Below are positions 40,060 through 41,035 of a stretch of 41,035 nucleotides of DNA, in pieces (the first letter of the stretch is position 1; the number at the start of each line of letters is the position of its first letter). This DNA is from Planctomycetaceae bacterium. Lineage in GTDB: Bacteria > Planctomycetota > Planctomycetia > Planctomycetales > Planctomycetaceae. Below the pieces are notes generated by a model, which did no database searches, was not told where the DNA came from, and saw only the letters and a list, made by a program, of their open reading frames with translations. The translations under genes were made by a program, and so were the position numbers. The stretch is taken from positions 1-41,035 of the forward strand of contig JAGQPX010000235.1 of assembly GCA_020426505.1 (NCBI GenBank), in the 5' to 3' direction.

Positions 40060-41035
40060 ATGACTGCTGTCGCCTCTGATTCCCGTTTGGCTGAGATCGC
40101 TGAGAAAGTCGAGGTCTCCGAGCGTCTGTCGTTCGATGAGGGAGTCTACCTCGATCAGGAGGCTGATCTGCTCACGCTCGGACGGCTGGCCAATCAGGTC
40201 CGCGAGCGGAAGAACGGGCGGTATGCATTCTACAACACCAACATTCACCTCAATCCGACGAACGTGTGCGTCTACCGCTGTACGTTCTGTGCGTTCCGCT
40301 CGGACCTCAAAGCGGAGAAGGGGTACGTCTTCAGCGACGAGATGATCCGTGAGCGGGTGCTCGAAGCGAAGGAACAGGGAGCGACGGAGATCCACGTCGT
40401 CGGCGGCCTGCATCACCTCAAAAAGTTTGATTGGTACGTCAACGTCATCCGTGTGATTCATGAGACGTGGCCCGAGATTCACATCAAGGCGTGGACGGGC
40501 GTCGAGATTCAGTGGTTCGGCCATCTCACCAAAAAGCCGTACGACTGGGTGCTTCAGCAGATGATCGACGTCGGCCTGGGGAGCATGCCGGGCGGCGGGG
40601 CGGAGATCTTCGATGAGGAGGTCCGCTCACAAATCTGCGAGCACAAGGCCGACTCCCAGCGCTGGCTCGACATCCATCGCACGGCTCACGAACTCGGCCT
40701 CCGCACGAACGCGACCATGCTCTACGGTCACGTCGAGGAAGCCCGGCATCGCGTCGACCACCTCTGCCGTCTCCGCGAGTTGCAGGACGAGACGAGCGGC
40801 TTTCAGACGTTTATCCCGCTCGCCTTCCATCCGGAGAACACGGGCCTCTCACACCTCCCCAAACCGACTGGCCAGATGGACCTGCGGATGATCGCCCTCT
40901 CCCGGCTGATGCTCGACAACTTCGATCACATCAAAGCGTACTGGATCATGCTGGGCGAGAAGACGGCCCAGGTCGCCCTCGGCTTCGGAGCCGACGACCT
41001 CGACGGCACGGTGGTCCACGAACTGATCTACCACG
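40060..41035 (+). CDS. mqnE: Aminofutalosine synthase MqnE (5' part)
   Basis: The frame starts at ATG 40060 and is open to the window end (about 325 residues seen). It is a radical-SAM enzyme with the cluster motif CVYRCTFCAF (CxxxCxxC) near residue 74. The MqnE-type segments IHVVGGLHHL, IHIKAWTGVEIQWF, GLGSMPGGGAEIFDEEVR, RTNATMLYGHVEEARHRVDH, and NFDHIKAYWIMLGEKTAQVAL follow in order. MqnE converts the chorismate-derived enolpyruvyl benzoate to aminofutalosine in the futalosine route to menaquinone. The usual C-terminus is probably just outside the window. It complements the ubiE/ubiX pair as evidence for menaquinone synthesis. Confidence 0.92.
   Translation, partial: MTAVASDSRLAEIAEKVEVSERLSFDEGVYLDQEADLLTLGRLANQVRERKNGRYAFYNTNIHLNPTNVCVYRCTFCAFRSDLKAEKGYVFSDEMIRERVLEAKEQGATEIHVVGGLHHLKKFDWYVNVIRVIHETWPEIHIKAWTGVEIQWFGHLTKKPYDWVLQQMIDVGLGSMPGGGAEIFDEEVRSQICEHKADSQRWLDIHRTAHELGLRTNATMLYGHVEEARHRVDHLCRLRELQDETSGFQTFIPLAFHPENTGLSHLPKPTGQMDLRMIALSRLMLDNFDHIKAYWIMLGEKTAQVALGFGADDLDGTVVHELIYH

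Noticed and set aside
1..41035. CRISPR arrays, IS elements, integrases, rRNA or tRNA genes
   Set aside because: No regularly spaced direct repeats, transposase motifs, att-like duplications or RNA gene signatures were found by reading.

Overview
The window looks like ordinary chromosome from a planctomycete. The evidence is a Minf_1886-type protein (a family known mainly from Planctomycetes and Verrucomicrobia), a DUF1570-like secreted metallopeptidase, a Cys-type secreted sulfatase, many lipoproteins and secreted proteins of unknown function, a methylofuran-type cofactor gene pair, futalosine-pathway menaquinone genes, moderately GC-rich DNA and mostly weak Shine-Dalgarno sites. I cannot name the genus. 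No rRNA, tRNA, CRISPR array, insertion sequence, prophage or integrase was seen.

Layout. 1-864 (+): the end of a DJ-1/PfpI protein and a compact hicA-hicB toxin-antitoxin pair. 1164-3641 (-): a DsbD-type thiol:disulfide transporter. 4073-6005: a Pro/Gly-rich lipoprotein (+), then a single-TM protein and a Minf_1886 protein (-). 6328-7845 (+): a fused SUMT/uroporphyrinogen-III synthase, ending at a strong bidirectional terminator shared with a convergent secreted protein (7928-9700, -) that carries an exact 27-bp tandem duplication. 10056-14738 (+): an M29 aminopeptidase, a NagD-like HAD phosphatase, a polytopic membrane protein and an HpaI-like aldolase. 14781-15023 (-): a BON-like small protein. 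15384-19028 (+): a very large GlnE with two GlnD-like ACT domains between its two halves. 19316-20095 (+): an alpha/beta hydrolase whose 3' end overlaps a convergent sulfatase.

20025-29330 is a long minus-strand block. In transcription order it holds def and fmt (coupled by ATGA), a lipoprotein metallopeptidase, trkA, an ATP-grasp MfnD-like ligase, an ASKHA MfnF-like protein, ubiE/menG, ubiX and the sulfatase. 29331-29762 is an intergenic stretch rich in inverted repeats. 29763-33378 (+): a leucine-rich-repeat protein, an O6-alkylguanine alkyltransferase/endonuclease V fusion and a Fe-S-type PurF. 33423-33860 (-): a Cys-rich lipoprotein. 34348-34812 (+): a PilZ protein, preceded by an orphan intrinsic terminator. 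34856-39776 (-): an RND efflux permease and its adaptor. 40060-end (+): the start of aminofutalosine synthase MqnE.

How the genes connect. MqnE, the UbiE/MenG methyltransferase and UbiX all fit quinone (menaquinone) synthesis. The MfnD/MfnF-like pair fits synthesis of a methanofuran-like C1 carrier, as used with tetrahydromethanopterin in methylotrophs and planctomycetes. Def and Fmt process formyl-methionine. GlnE controls glutamine synthetase. The most unusual items are the ACT-bearing GlnE with an altered second catalytic site, the alkyltransferase/EndoV fusion with an intact PCHR motif, the terminator with no plus-strand gene before it, and several precise palindromes in promoter regions.
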